A stretch of 64,000 nt of DNA from CAVVDY01 sp963819645 (GTDB lineage Bacteria; Acidobacteriota; Terriglobia; Terriglobales; Acidobacteriaceae), in assembly GCA_963819645.1 (NCBI GenBank), contig CAWFWZ010000014.1:372001-436000 (forward strand), written 5' to 3'. Of the stretch, positions 37,344 through 47,292 are shown one piece after another. The position numbers were made by a program, and so were the translations under genes. Under the pieces are notes generated by a model. That model searched no databases and had not been told where the DNA came from. It saw nothing but the letters and a program-made list of their open reading frames with translations. Every line of letters starts with the position of its first letter. Within the stretch, counting starts at the first letter, position 1.

Positions 37344-38597
37344 GTGAGCAGTAAAAATTCCAGTGCGGTGCGCAACGGCTTGTGTGTTCTGACCGTATGT
37401 GCCGATTCGGCGACCATCGATGACGTCATGCGCGCGACGCTGCAGGTCTTTGCGGCGCAGTTTGTGGGCGGACTAACCGACTACCTGAATCGCACTGCCA
37501 ATCTCGACATTCTGCAGCGGGCACAAGATAGCGAAGCCTGCCTTTGCGTAATCGATTTCGACCGCGACCGGGTCGAAGCGGTGCAAACCGCCAAGGCGCT
37601 GCAGCAGATGTTCGGAGCGAGCATCACCATGATTGCGCTCAGCGAGCGCGCTGATCCGGCTCTCATTCTCGATGCCATGCGCTCCGGCTGCAATGAATAC
37701 CTGGTGAAGCCGGTCAGGATCGAGCAGCTTTCGGATTCGCTGGTGCGTCTGCAGAGCCGCTGGGCGACCAGCGAGAAAGCTTCCACGCTGCGTGGAGGAG
37801 TGCTGGCATTCCTGGGAACCCGCGGCGGAGCCGGCGCAACTACACTCGCGGTCCACATCGCTACCTTCCTGGCGAAACTGCATCAACGCCGAGTGCTGCT
37901 GGTTGATTTGCACGCGCAGCTCGGCCATGTAGGCCTGTATCTGGGATTGCCCGGCAGCCGCTATGACTTTCCGGAACTGGTGCGCAATGTGGGACGGCTC
38001 GATTCCGCCCTGCTCTCCGGCTTTGTAGCTCACCATGACAGTGGGGTCGATGTGCTGCAATCGCCCGACGTGCTGGATGTCACAGCCGAAGCTGCGGTGG
38101 ATGATGCGGAACGCGCGCTGCTGTTCCTGCGCGGGCTCTACGACTACGTGATCTTCGACTGCCAGCGCAGCTTCAGCGGCGCCAATCTGGCCATCATCGA
38201 TCACGCAGATGAACTCTATCTGATCGCTACTCCGGATGTGCCTGCGGTGCGCGATTTGTCGCGCTGTGTCGATCGCCTGATCCAGTGCAACATCTCGCCC
38301 GGCAAGTTGAAGGTCGCGGTGAACCGCTACTCTTCGGCGGGCGCGGTGACGCTGCAACAGATCGAGAAGGCCATTCGCCAGCCCATCTCGATGACGATTC
38401 CCAACTGCTCCGCCGAACTCATTCGCGCCATGAATACCGGCACGCCGCTGGATCCCGCGAGCAAATCGGAGTTCGTCTCGCAGGTGCGAAAGTGGGCCGC
38501 GTCGCTGGTGCCTGGGGCAACCGTGTCCGAGGCGGAAACGCCCGTCCGCAGCGGCTGGCGCATTCCGTTCTTGAGCTCGCTGAAAACCGCAAGTTGA
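37344..38597 (+). CDS. cpaE: CpaE/TadZ-like pilus localisation ATPase
   Basis: 417 residues. Residues 15-135 form a receiver-like domain without a full phosphorylation set. A ParA/MinD-type ATPase follows; its P-loop reads TRGGAGATTLAVH, lacking the usual Lys of GKT, as is common in CpaE/TadZ. LLVDLHAQLGHVGLYLG is the Walker A' region. Family members place the Tad machine, often at a pole. Starts 13 bases after cpaC. Confidence 0.92.
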   Translation: MSSKNSSAVRNGLCVLTVCADSATIDDVMRATLQVFAAQFVGGLTDYLNRTANLDILQRAQDSEACLCVIDFDRDRVEAVQTAKALQQMFGASITMIALSERADPALILDAMRSGCNEYLVKPVRIEQLSDSLVRLQSRWATSEKASTLRGGVLAFLGTRGGAGATTLAVHIATFLAKLHQRRVLLVDLHAQLGHVGLYLGLPGSRYDFPELVRNVGRLDSALLSGFVAHHDSGVDVLQSPDVLDVTAEAAVDDAERALLFLRGLYDYVIFDCQRSFSGANLAIIDHADELYLIATPDVPAVRDLSRCVDRLIQCNISPGKLKVAVNRYSSAGAVTLQQIEKAIRQPISMTIPNCSAELIRAMNTGTPLDPASKSEFVSQVRKWAASLVPGATVSEAETPVRSGWRIPFLSSLKTAS

Positions 38598-38608
38598 GGG
38601 ACTAAACC

Positions 38609-39954
38609 ATGGCAACGCAAGTCGCTGTTCCCCATCGCCCCGCAGTTCCGCCGGAAGTGCGACCGCAAAAATTATTGCTCGGCCGCGCGCAGCAGGAGAT
38701 CAAGTCGGCGGTACATCGCGAACTGCTGACGCGGATCGATCTGGAGAAGCTCGACTTCCTCCAGGACCCGCGTTCCCGGCAGAGCCTGCTGGCCATGATT
38801 CACCAACTGCTGGGCGAGCAGAATACGCCGCTCAGCGTGGTGGAGCGCGACCGGCTGGCGCGCGAAGTGCTCGACGAGGTGTTCGGACTGGGCCCGCTGG
38901 AGCCGCTGCTGCAGGACCCGACGGTCAACGACATTCTGGTCAACACCTACAACACGGTGTACGTGGAGCGCGGCGGCGTACTGGAACGCACCATCGGTGG
39001 CCTTCAAGGACAATGCGCACCTGATGCACATCATCGACAAGATCGTCTCCGGCGTAGGACGGCGGATCGACGAATCGTCGCCGATGGTCGACGCGCGCCT
39101 GGCCGACGGCTCGCGCGTGAACGTGATTATTCCTCCGCTGGCCGTCGATGGCCCGCTGCTTTCCATCCGCCGTTTCGGCAGTACGCCGCTTGACCGAAGA
39201 GGACCTGATCGCCAACCGCGCGCTGACTCCGCAGATGCTCGACGTGCTGAAGTCGGCAGTGCAGGCGCGGCTGAACATCATCGTCTCCGGCGGCACCGGA
39301 GCCGGGAAGACGACGTTGCTCAACGTGCTCTCGGGATTCATCTCCGAGCGCGAACGCATCGTGACCATCGAAGACTCGGCCGAGCTGCGCCTGAAGCAGG
39401 CGCATGTGGTGCGGCTGGAATGCCGTCCGCCGAACGTGGAAGGCAAGGGCGCCATCCGGCAGCGCGAGCTGGTGATCAACGCCCTGCGTATGCGTCCCGA
39501 TCGCATCGTGGTGGGCGAGGTGCGCGGCGAAGAAGCGCTCGATATGTTGCAGGCGATGAACACCGGCCACGATGGCTCGATCACCACCGTCCACGCCAAC
39601 AGCCCGCGCGATGCGCTCTCCCGCATCGAGACCATGTCGCTGATGGGCGACATCAACCTGCCGGACAAGGCGATTCGCGCGCAGATTGCCTCGGCGGTGC
39701 AACATCATCATCCAGATTTCCCGCATGAGCGACGGCTCGCGCCGCGTGACCCACGTCACCGAGGTGACCGGCACCAGCGGCGACGTGATCAGCCTGCAGG
39801 ACATCTTCCTGTTCGAGAAGCGCGGGGTGGGACCGAACGGCAAGGTGCTGGGACGCTTCCACTCGACCGGCATCGTGCCCAAGTTTGCGGAGAAGCTGAA
39901 GGCGCCGGGGTACCGTTCTCGCCGGCACTGCTGGAGCACTCGCTGGAGGTCTAG
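38609..39954 (+). CDS. cpaF: Tad secretion ATPase CpaF/TadA, four frame breaks
   Basis: About 447 residues once joined. Walker A GGTGAGKTTLLNVLSGF, Asp-box IVTIEDSAELRLKQ, Walker B PDRIVVGEVRGEEALDML and the His-box GHDGSITTVHANSPRDAL all follow in order. Breaks are near 38995, 39190, 39705 (each one extra base; for example atcggtggcc should be atcgtggcc) and 39912 (one base missing in a G run). The hexameric ATPase powers pilus extension. Confidence 0.95.
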
Positions 39955-39959
39955 CCACC

Positions 39960-40931
39960 ATGTTCCTGATGGTCACCGCATTCCTGCTGGTGCTGGTGCT
40001 CAGCTTCGTTTGTCTGTTGCTGATGACCCGGCCATCGACGGTCGGAGAAGGTCATCGACTCTCGCCTGTCGCAGATCCATGTGAGCGACGAGGTGTATCT
40101 GGGAGAGGGCGCTCCCGCAATTTTCAAGCAGACAAAGCTCAGCGAGGTCGCGTGGCTCGACTGCCATCCTGCAACGGGTTCCGGCGGCACACGCGCTGCA
40201 GAAGCTGCTGACCCAGGCGGCCAGCTCATGGAGCGTTGGGCAGGTGATTCTCAGCTCACTGGTGGCGGCTGCTGGCGGGATACCTGGTGTGCTCAATGTT
40301 TCTGCCCATGCAGGCACTGGCGATTGCTGCTGCGCTGGGCGCGGACAGCCCTGCCGCTGGTCTTTCTGCGCGGCAAGCGAGAGCGGCGCATGAAGAAGTT
40401 TGAGTCGCGCGCTGCCCGGCGCACTGGACATGATTGCACGCTCTTTGCGGGCCGGGCATGCCCTGAGTGCGGCGCTGGAGATTGTCGGCGAGCAGGCGGC
40501 GGAGCCGGTGCGCTCCGAATTTCGCACCCTCTGCCGTCAGCAGAACCTGGGCATGCCGTTCCGCGATGCCGTCTTGGACCTGCTTGAGCGCGTGCCCTCT
40601 ACCGATCTGCAACTGGTGGTGACCAGCATGCTGGTGCAACGGGAGACCGGCGGCAACCTGGTGGAGATCCTCGACCGCACGAACCAGGTGATGCGCGACC
40701 GCATTCGCCTGGAAGGGCGAGGTGCGGGTTTATACCGCGCAGGGTCGCCTGACGGCCTGGATTCTTGGGCTCTTGCCGGCCTTTCTGTACGTGATGCTGC
40801 GCCTGGCCAATCCCGCGTACATGCGGGTCATGACCACCGATCCGATCGGGCAGAAGCTGCTGATGGCGTGCGCCTTCCAGATTCTGTTTGGCTTCCTGGT
40901 GATTCGCCGAATCGTAAAGGTGAAGGTGTGA
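39960..40931 (+). CDS. tadB: Tad inner-membrane protein TadB, six frame breaks
   Basis: About 320 residues. N-terminal helix FLMVTAFLLVLVLSFVCLLLM, then pieces IHMSDEVYLGEGAPAIFKQT, HALQKLLTQAASSWSVGQV, the helix pair around YLVCSMFLPMQALAIAAALGA, the T2SSF core LPGALDMIARSLRAGHALSAALEIVG...RETGGNLVEILDRT and a C-terminal helix to 40931. Six successive breaks, all of the one-extra-base kind, near 40045, 40185, 40275, 40335, 40415 and 40720. Platform protein for the CpaF motor. Confidence 0.88.
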
Positions 40932-41829
40932 TGAGCTCCCCGGCACTGCTCGCCATTGCGTTTACCATTTCGCTGTTTTGCGCTCGCGGGCATGGCCTGG
41001 GTGTTATTGCGCGGCCGCTCTTCGCAGCAACGGATTCGCCGCGGCCTGGAAAGCGCGGTGCGCGGAATCCGAACCGGCAAACTACACCTCGGGACCGCCA
41101 TTGCAGCAGGCGCTGAACTGGATTCGGGTGAAGCTGAGCTTCAAGAACGCAGGCAAGCTGCGCGACAATCTTCGTCTCGCCGGCCTGCGCAGCGAATGGC
41201 AAGCGGGAGCATATCAGGCCAGTCGGCTGCTGCTTCCGGTGCTGGCGCTGGCAGGCAGTACCTTCCTTCCGCAATTTGGTCTCTTTGGCGCCGGCATCCT
41301 GGTCTTCATTGCGTATTTGTTGCCCGATCTTTGGCTGAGCAGCATGATTCGCCGCCGCCGCGAGCAGATTCGCCTTGGCCTGCCCGACACCCTGGACCTG
41401 CTGGTGATTTGCGTTGAAGCCGGATTGGGACTCGACCAGGCGCTGAATCGTGTGGGCTCGGAGCTGGCGATTCGACACCAGGCGATGAGCGAGGAGATTG
41501 CCCAGATCAACGTGGAGCAGCGCGCCGGCAAGCCGCGCATGGAAGCCTGGCACAGCATGGCGCAACGCACCAAGCTGGAAGAGACCGAAGCCTTCGTTGC
41601 CATGCTTTGGCAGAGCGAGCGTTTTGGAACTCCCATCGTGCGTGCCCTGGCCACGTTTGCCGAGTCGCTGCGTACCGCACGGCGTCAGCAGGCAGAAGAG
41701 CAGGCGGCGAAGTCGACCATCAAACTTCTGTTTCCGCTGGTGATTTTTATCTTTCCCAGCATGTTTATCGTGCTGATCGGGCCGGCGGCGCTGAACATCA
41801 TGCACAACCTGGGAGGGCTGTTCGACTAG
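40931..41829 (+). CDS. tadC: Tad inner-membrane protein TadC, two frame breaks
   Basis: About 298 residues. Starts at an ATG overlapping the tadB stop (TGATG). N-terminal helix SSPALLAIAFTISLF joins ALAGMAWVLLRGRSSQQRIRRGLES in the next frame, then the T2SSF core LPDTLDLLVICVEAGLGLDQALNRVG...AFVAMLWQSERFGTPIVRAL and a final helix pair FPLVIFIFPSMFIVLIGPA. Breaks near 40980 and 41090, both one extra base. Pairs with TadB. Confidence 0.92.
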
Positions 41830-41871
41830 CGCGAATTGCTGCCCCGAGAACCTATCTGAAAGGAGACCTTT

Positions 41872-41964
41872 ATGGACACAGTCACCCTGATTCGAGTTGT
41901 GGCGGGCGTAATGTTCGTCATCATTGCGTCGGTGCTGGTTTATCGCAAAAAGAAATTGGCATAG
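41872..41964 (+). CDS. 30-residue single-helix membrane microprotein at the end of the Tad operon
   Basis: A short frame with a strong ribosome site (aaaggag, 7 bases before the ATG). The product starts MDTVTLIR, continues with one hydrophobic helix (VVAGVMFVIIASVLVY) and ends in a positive tail RKKKLA. It lies 42 bases after tadC with no terminator between. No known family; a helper or stabiliser of the Tad platform is one possibility. Orientation, helix and tail are as in many small membrane regulators. Confidence 0.6.
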   Translation: MDTVTLIRVVAGVMFVIIASVLVYRKKKLA

Positions 41965-42018
41965 CGGTTGCGATGCACATGTCGTGGCCAGCGGCGTGGA
42001 AGGTCACGGTTTGTGAAT

Positions 42019-42057
42019 CCCACTCATTCCAACCGTAGGAATGAGTGGGGTACCCGA
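42019..42057 (+). repeat. 12-bp-stem hairpin repeat, copy 3
   Basis: cccactcattcc (42019-42030) pairs perfectly with ggaatgagtggg (42038-42049) around the 7-nt loop aaccgta and is followed by gtacccgacc. It lies between the convergent Tad and formate dehydrogenase operons and could act as a bidirectional terminator-like structure, though it lacks a T run. Confidence 0.8.
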
Positions 42058-42071
42058 CCGGCGCCACCGGC

Positions 42072-42822
42072 TTAGAGCGTCGGCGGCTCACCCGAGGGCG
42101 GCGAGTTTCGCGCCTGCTCCATCGCCTCCCGCGCATCCCGTCCCGTCACTGCCTTGTACCATGCCGGGTGGTTCGTCCACGCCCAGGCTTCGCTAACGGT
42201 TCCGCGCGTCATGGCCTGAATCGTGCCCGGCTCGCCGAAGGTGCTGAGATAGATGTGGAAGAAGATCCCGAACAGCATGATGAGGGCGGAGAGGTCGTGG
42301 ATGATATACGAAATTGACACCAGCCCGCGCCCGAACACCGTGGGATACCACATGATGAAGCCGGTGATCACGTAAGCGATACACCCGACCACGATCTCCC
42401 AGAACATCAGCTTCTGACCACCGTTGAAGAAGCCCGTCTCGGGCGACTCGACCGAATCGGTGCGGGTGACGTAAGTGTGAATGTGCTTCATCCAGCGCGA
42501 GTCGGCGTCCGTCCATCTCATCGGCTGCAGCCAGTTGATTACCTGAAGACCGAAGAAGAAGACGAATCGCCAGGCCGAACCACGGATGCAGGAAGCGCGT
42601 CATGGCCCCGCCACCGAACAACGGCGTGAAGAAGCGGAAGATCCACGGCAGGTAAATCCCGAATCCCGACAACAGGGCGAGGAAGAAGAAGATTCCGTAC
42701 ATCCAGTGCAGAAAGCGCGTGTACACCGGATGCCGCATCAATTCGCCGACGTAGACGACGGTCTGGCCCAGGCGGTCGATAACATTCGGGCGGTGTTGGA
42801 AGCTGTTAGCGGAGGTCGCCAT
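42072..42822 (-). CDS. fdoI: formate dehydrogenase cytochrome b subunit, one frame break
   Basis: About 249 residues, four membrane helices: YTRFLHWMYGIFFFLALLSGFGIYL, a second broken by the frame shift near 42560 (one extra base), VVGCIAYVITGFIMWYPTVFG and SALIMLFGIFFHIYLSTFG. His residues in RFLHW, FLHPW, YIIHD and IFFHI fit the diheme b-type subunit that passes electrons from FdoH to quinone. Its ATG follows the fdoH stop with no gap. Confidence 0.92.
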
Positions 42823-43749
42823 TTAGTCTCCTCCTGAAGTTCTGCCAGACGCCGAGGGCGGATCGATCCGTTTGATTGGCGGCGTTGGCTGTACACGACG
42901 CGGGCCTTCAAAGACGTAGTGCATTACCACGGCGACAAATCCCAGCATGGCGCCAAAGAGGCCGAGCGGCTTGAACACGTCCTTCCAAACCGTAAACGCA
43001 AGCGGGATGGTGGGATTCTTGGGCAGCGCTCCGTAAGACTCAGGCTTATTGATGTTGTGCAGGACGTAGATAACGCTGGTACCGCCGATCGATTCGGGAT
43101 CGTAGACACCGGCGTCCTTGAAGCCGGAGACGTCACGAAGCTGGGTAGCGCGCTTCTCGGCGAGGAACTTCATGTCCTCCTTGGTGCCGAAGTGCAGGCA
43201 GCCCGTAGGACACGACTTGATGCAGGCGGGCTCCAGGCCAGCTCCCACTCTGTCAGAGCAGAGCGTGCACTTGTAGACCTTCTTGGTGTTTTGATTGAAC
43301 TTCGGGATGTTGAACGGACAGCCTGAAATGCAGAAGCGGCAGCCAATGCAGTTTTCCTGCTTAAAGTCGACGATGCCGTTGGAGTACTGCACGATGGCGC
43401 CGTCGGCCGGGCAGGCGCGCAGGCATCCGGGATCGGCACAGTGCATGCACTGATGCTTGCGCATCAGCCAGGCAAAGCTGCCGTCCTCGTGCTGGTCCTC
43501 GTTGAACTTGATCAGGTTCCAGTAGTTCCAGTCGGTGTCGGGCATGGTCTGGTAGGTGTTGTCGAAGTGCGTCGTCTGGAACGGCATATCGTTCCATTCC
43601 ACGCATGCAACCTCGCAGGCCTTGCAGCCGATACACGTTGTTGTGTCAATCAGTTTGCAAACTTTGTCCTGGCGCTGTGTGCCTTCGCCGGCGACCGGCC
43701 CGGGGTGGGCCGAGATTTGCTGGATTCGAAGTGTTCCGCGATCACCCAT
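42823..43749 (-). CDS. fdoH: formate dehydrogenase iron-sulfur subunit
   Basis: 308 residues, intact. Four 4Fe-4S motifs: CIGCKACEVAC, CMHCADPGCLRACP, CIGCRFCISGCP and CTLCSDRV...CIKSCPTGC. A C-terminal membrane helix (FKPLGLFGAMLGFVAVVMHYVFEG) anchors it, as in E. coli FdnH/FdoH. aaaggaggg lies before the ATG. Electron conduit from the catalytic subunit to the cytochrome. Confidence 0.96.
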   Translation of the reverse strand: MGDRGTLRIQQISAHPGPVAGEGTQRQDKVCKLIDTTTCIGCKACEVACVEWNDMPFQTTHFDNTYQTMPDTDWNYWNLIKFNEDQHEDGSFAWLMRKHQCMHCADPGCLRACPADGAIVQYSNGIVDFKQENCIGCRFCISGCPFNIPKFNQNTKKVYKCTLCSDRVGAGLEPACIKSCPTGCLHFGTKEDMKFLAEKRATQLRDVSGFKDAGVYDPESIGGTSVIYVLHNINKPESYGALPKNPTIPLAFTVWKDVFKPLGLFGAMLGFVAVVMHYVFEGPRRVQPTPPIKRIDPPSASGRTSGGD

Positions 43750-43762
43750 CTCGTGCCCTCCT

Positions 43763-46700
43763 TTAGACCTTCTCCAACTTCACCAGGAATCCTTTGAACT
43801 CCGGTGTGTAAGCGTTGGGATCGATAACGGTTGGTGTCAGCCGATTGGCGGGCATGAGCGACGTCCTGCCCTCACTTTCGGAAATCCCCTTGAAGCCCCA
43901 GTGGATCGGAACGCCGATCTGGTAGAGCTTCTTGCCGTCGACCTGCATGGGCTTGATGCGCTTGGTCACCATGGCTTTCGCAATGTAGTCAGCGCGAATG
44001 CTGCTGACCTTCACTTTCTCGCCGCCGGTGATGCCCATTTCGTTGGCCAGTTCGGCAGGTATCTCGACGAACGGCTCCGGCACCAGTTCTACGTTCATGG
44101 GATTGTTCTTGGTCCAGTAGTGATAGTGCTCGGTCAGCCGATACGTGGTGCAGACGATGTTGTAACCTTCATCGCGCTTGGCATATTTGTCCAGAGGTGT
44201 ATTGAATTTCTTCACCACCGGATTGTGCGACTGATCGGGATGCAGCGGATTCGCAATCGGGCTTTCGATGGGCTCGTAGTGTTCGGAGAACGGACCGTCG
44301 GTGACCGCTCCGATGGGAACGAAGATCCTCCCCACGCCCTCCGGATTCATGATGAACGGGCCCATGTGATCGCTGGGTTTGGAGTCGGGCTTGAAGTCGG
44401 GGACGTCGTTGCCCACCCACTTCTCGGCCGTCTCGTTCCACCACACTTGCTTGCGCGAAGGATCGTAGGGCTTGCCCGTCAGGTCGCAGGAGGCGCGATT
44501 GTAGAGCACGCGCCGGTTCATCGGCCACGACCAGCCCCAGTTCGGATAAATGCCCAGACCGGAAGGATCGTCGGTGCCACGCCGCTGCATCAGCGGCCCA
44601 GCTTCGGTCCATGATCCGCAATAGAGCCAGTTACCCGACGAAGTTGTACCGTCGTCGCGCAGGGCTGCGAAGCCCGGTATCTGCTGTCCGGCCTTCAGCG
44701 AGAGATTCGTCTTCTCGTCGCTGATGTCGGCTGTCGCCTTGCCATTGATCTCCTTGGCGACTTCGGCCAAGGATGGACTCGTCGGAATCGTGTAGGTCCA
44801 GCTCGCATTCAGGATAGGATCGGGGAACTTGCCGCCTTCTTTCTTATAGAGCTCGCGGATCTTAAGAAAGATTTGCGCCAGGATGTCCTGGTCAAGCTTG
44901 CATTGTCCCGGAGGCGGCACCGCAATATTCTTCCATTGCAGCCAGCGCGCCGAGTTGACCATGGTGCCGTCTTTCTCGGCGAAGCCAGCGCCCGGCAGCC
45001 GGTAGACCGTGGTGTTGATCTGCTTCATCTCTTCCGGCGTGGTGCCCGGCGCCTCCCAGAAAGCGCTGGTCTCGTCGGGATAGATTTCGCAAACCACCAG
45101 GAAATCGGCCTTCTTTAAGGCGTCGATGTTCTTCTTCGAGTCGGGCCCGATCATGACCCCGTTCATGCCGAAGGCGAAGAATCCCTTCACGTGGCCTTCG
45201 TACATGTCGTTCCAGTTTTCCACCCAGGAGTATTTGCGATCGATCTTCGGCAGATAATTGAAGGCGAAATCGTTTTCCTTGGTCGCTGCCGGGCCGTACA
45301 GCGCCTTCAGGAACGACACCGTGAACTTCGGCGTGTTCGACCAATAGTTGAACGACTCCCATTCGCCAGGCTTCGATGGCTTGGGCGTCACTCGTTCGAG
45401 ATAGGTCTTCAGGTCCTTGTCGGCGGGAGCCGGCATCTTGAGATAGCCGGGAAGGATGTCGAAGATCCCGGCCATGTCGGTTGCGCCCTGAATGTTGGAG
45501 TGCCCGCGCAGAGCGTTCACGCCACCGCCGGCGCGACCAACGTTGCCCATCAGCAACTGCAGCATGGCGGCGGCACGGATGATCTGTGTTCCGAAGGAGT
45601 GCTGCGTCCAGCCGACGGCGTAGATGACGGTGGCCACCTTCTTCATGTCGCCGTCCTTGCGGACGGAGGTGAAGATGTCGGCGGCCTTCAGGAACTGGTC
45701 CTTGGGAATGCCGGTGATGCGCTCCACCATCTCCGGCGTGTAGCGCGAGTACTGCTGCTTCAGGAGTTGGTAGACGCAACGCGGATTCTGAAGCGACAAA
45801 TCGTAGGCCACATTCGGCGGCAGCGACGGAGGTGGAATCGGTCCGCCGCCCATGCCCTTTGCTCCTGCCGGTCCCTGCGCCTGATAGCCTTGGCCTTCCG
45901 CCTGGCCCGACGCGCTGCCATGCTTCGCCGCGGGAACGTTTTCGCCCTGAGTTGCTTTCGGTGCTCCCTCGGTCGCCGGAGCAGCAGCTGCTACAAATTT
46001 GCCGGTTTCGTTGCCGCCCTCCTGATAGTTCCAGGTGCTCTTGTCGTAGGTTTTCTTCTCAGCATCGAAGCCGGAGAACAGTCCATCTTCAGGCAGCTTG
46101 AATCCGTCTTTGATGATGAACGCCGCGTTGGTGTAGTTCACCAGATATTCGTGGGCGACGCGGTTGTTCTGGAGGGCGTAATTGATTACGCCGCCGAGAA
46201 AGGCGATGTCGCTGCCGGCGCGAATCTGGCAGAAGAGGTCGGCTTGCGATGCGGTGCGGGTGAAGCGCGGATCGATGACGATCATCTTGGCGTCGCGATT
46301 CCGCTTGGCTTCGACCGCCCACTTGAAACCGCAAGGATGGTTCTCGGCGGGATTGCCGCCCATGATCAACATCATGTCGGTGTTCTTGATGTCGATCCAG
46401 CCATTGGTCATGGCGCCGCGTCCGAAAGTTGGTCCCAAACTTGAGACCGTGGGGCCGTGTCAAACACGCGCCTGGTTTTCCAGGCGCACCACCCCCATAC
46501 TCCGCATCGTTTTCACGACGAGGTAATTGAACTCATTGGTATCGGTGCAGCCGCCGGTAAAAGCAACGGTCTCGCAGACGGTTCACCGTGTTGCCCTTGG
46601 CGTCGGTCTCGATGAAGGTCGCGTCGCGCGTCTTCTTGGTCCACACCGCGATCTCGTCGATGGCCTGGTTCCACGCAGATGTCTTCCCAATGGTCGGAGC

Positions 46701-47044
46701 CAGGACGCCGTACCTGCGGCTTCAGCAGGCGCCGCTCATTCTGGATGTCCTGCTGCAGCGACGCTCCCTTGGGACAAAGCGTGCCGCGGTTGATGGGGTG
46801 GTCGGGATCGCCCTCGACGTGTACCACCTGCGGCGTGACGTTCTTGGCCTTGTCGCCAATGGTGTGGATGATGACGCCGCAGCTCACCGCACAATACGGG
46901 ACAGGTGCTGCGCGTCTCTGTGGTGCGTGAAATTTTCAGGCTGTCAGCCTGGGCCAGTATCGGTTGGGCGTCGAATCCGAAAACCGTGATGCCGACCGCG
47001 CCGGCTATGCCAGTCTTGAAGAATGCTCGTCTAGACACATCCAT
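43763..47044 (-). CDS. fdoG: formate dehydrogenase catalytic subunit, selenocysteine-containing, three frame breaks
   Basis: About 1090 residues. The Tat signal (MDVSRRAFFKTGIAGAVG) begins at the ATG at 47044, with aggagg upstream. The N-terminal 4Fe-4S site reads CPYCAVSC...LCPKGAS after removing one C at about 46895. Two more one-base insertions lie near 46670 and 46570. At 46460-46462 an in-frame TGA falls inside NQARV-U-HGPTVSSLGPTFGRG, exactly where FdnG/FdoG use selenocysteine. An Ala/Gly/Pro-rich insert of about 65 residues (around 45820-46020) is absent from E. coli homologues. Periplasmic molybdopterin enzyme oxidising formate to CO2. Confidence 0.94.
46424..46462 (-). promoter_or_regulatory. 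SECIS hairpin for UGA-selenocysteine in fdoG
   Basis: Directly after the UGA, a 6-bp stem GGUCUC/GGGACC holds the loop AAGUUU. Counting U of UGA as 1, U17 and the loop G23-U24 are at the same positions as in the E. coli fdhF SECIS that SelB binds. Seen directly in the sequence; the function is by homology. Confidence 0.85.
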
Positions 47045-47292
47045 GGGCCAGACCTCCTGGGTGAACCATTGAGACAAAGGAAAGAAAAGAGTGCCGGGGG
47101 AGGGCGCTCGCATAAGAGCTGACGAAAATAACCGTACGTACCGGTCGTTTGCGATTCATGATGTCGTCGGCCATCGTGGCAACGGCCGCGAGCCCACATC
47201 GTCGCGGAATGCAGGGAAGATTACACCGTGGAATGACAGCCGGTCAATGCGAAAAATAGAGCAGTTTGGCTGGATTCCGCTACGATTTGCAA
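47045..47292. other. spacer between fdhE and fdoG
   Basis: 248 bp with no gene. It contains the 8-bp palindrome GTACGTAC (47134-47141), a possible operator for a promoter internal to the operon, and the fdoG ribosome site at its end. Confidence 0.3.

Noticed and set aside
43556..46444. Two long open frames (352 and 417 codons) on the plus strand opposite fdoG
   Set aside because: They mirror the strong third-position GC of fdoG, show no protein-like motif and lack ribosome sites.
46460..46462. TGA in fdoG as a nonsense mutation (pseudogene)
   Set aside because: The frame is conserved on both sides, the codon is at the selenocysteine position of the family and a SECIS-like hairpin follows.
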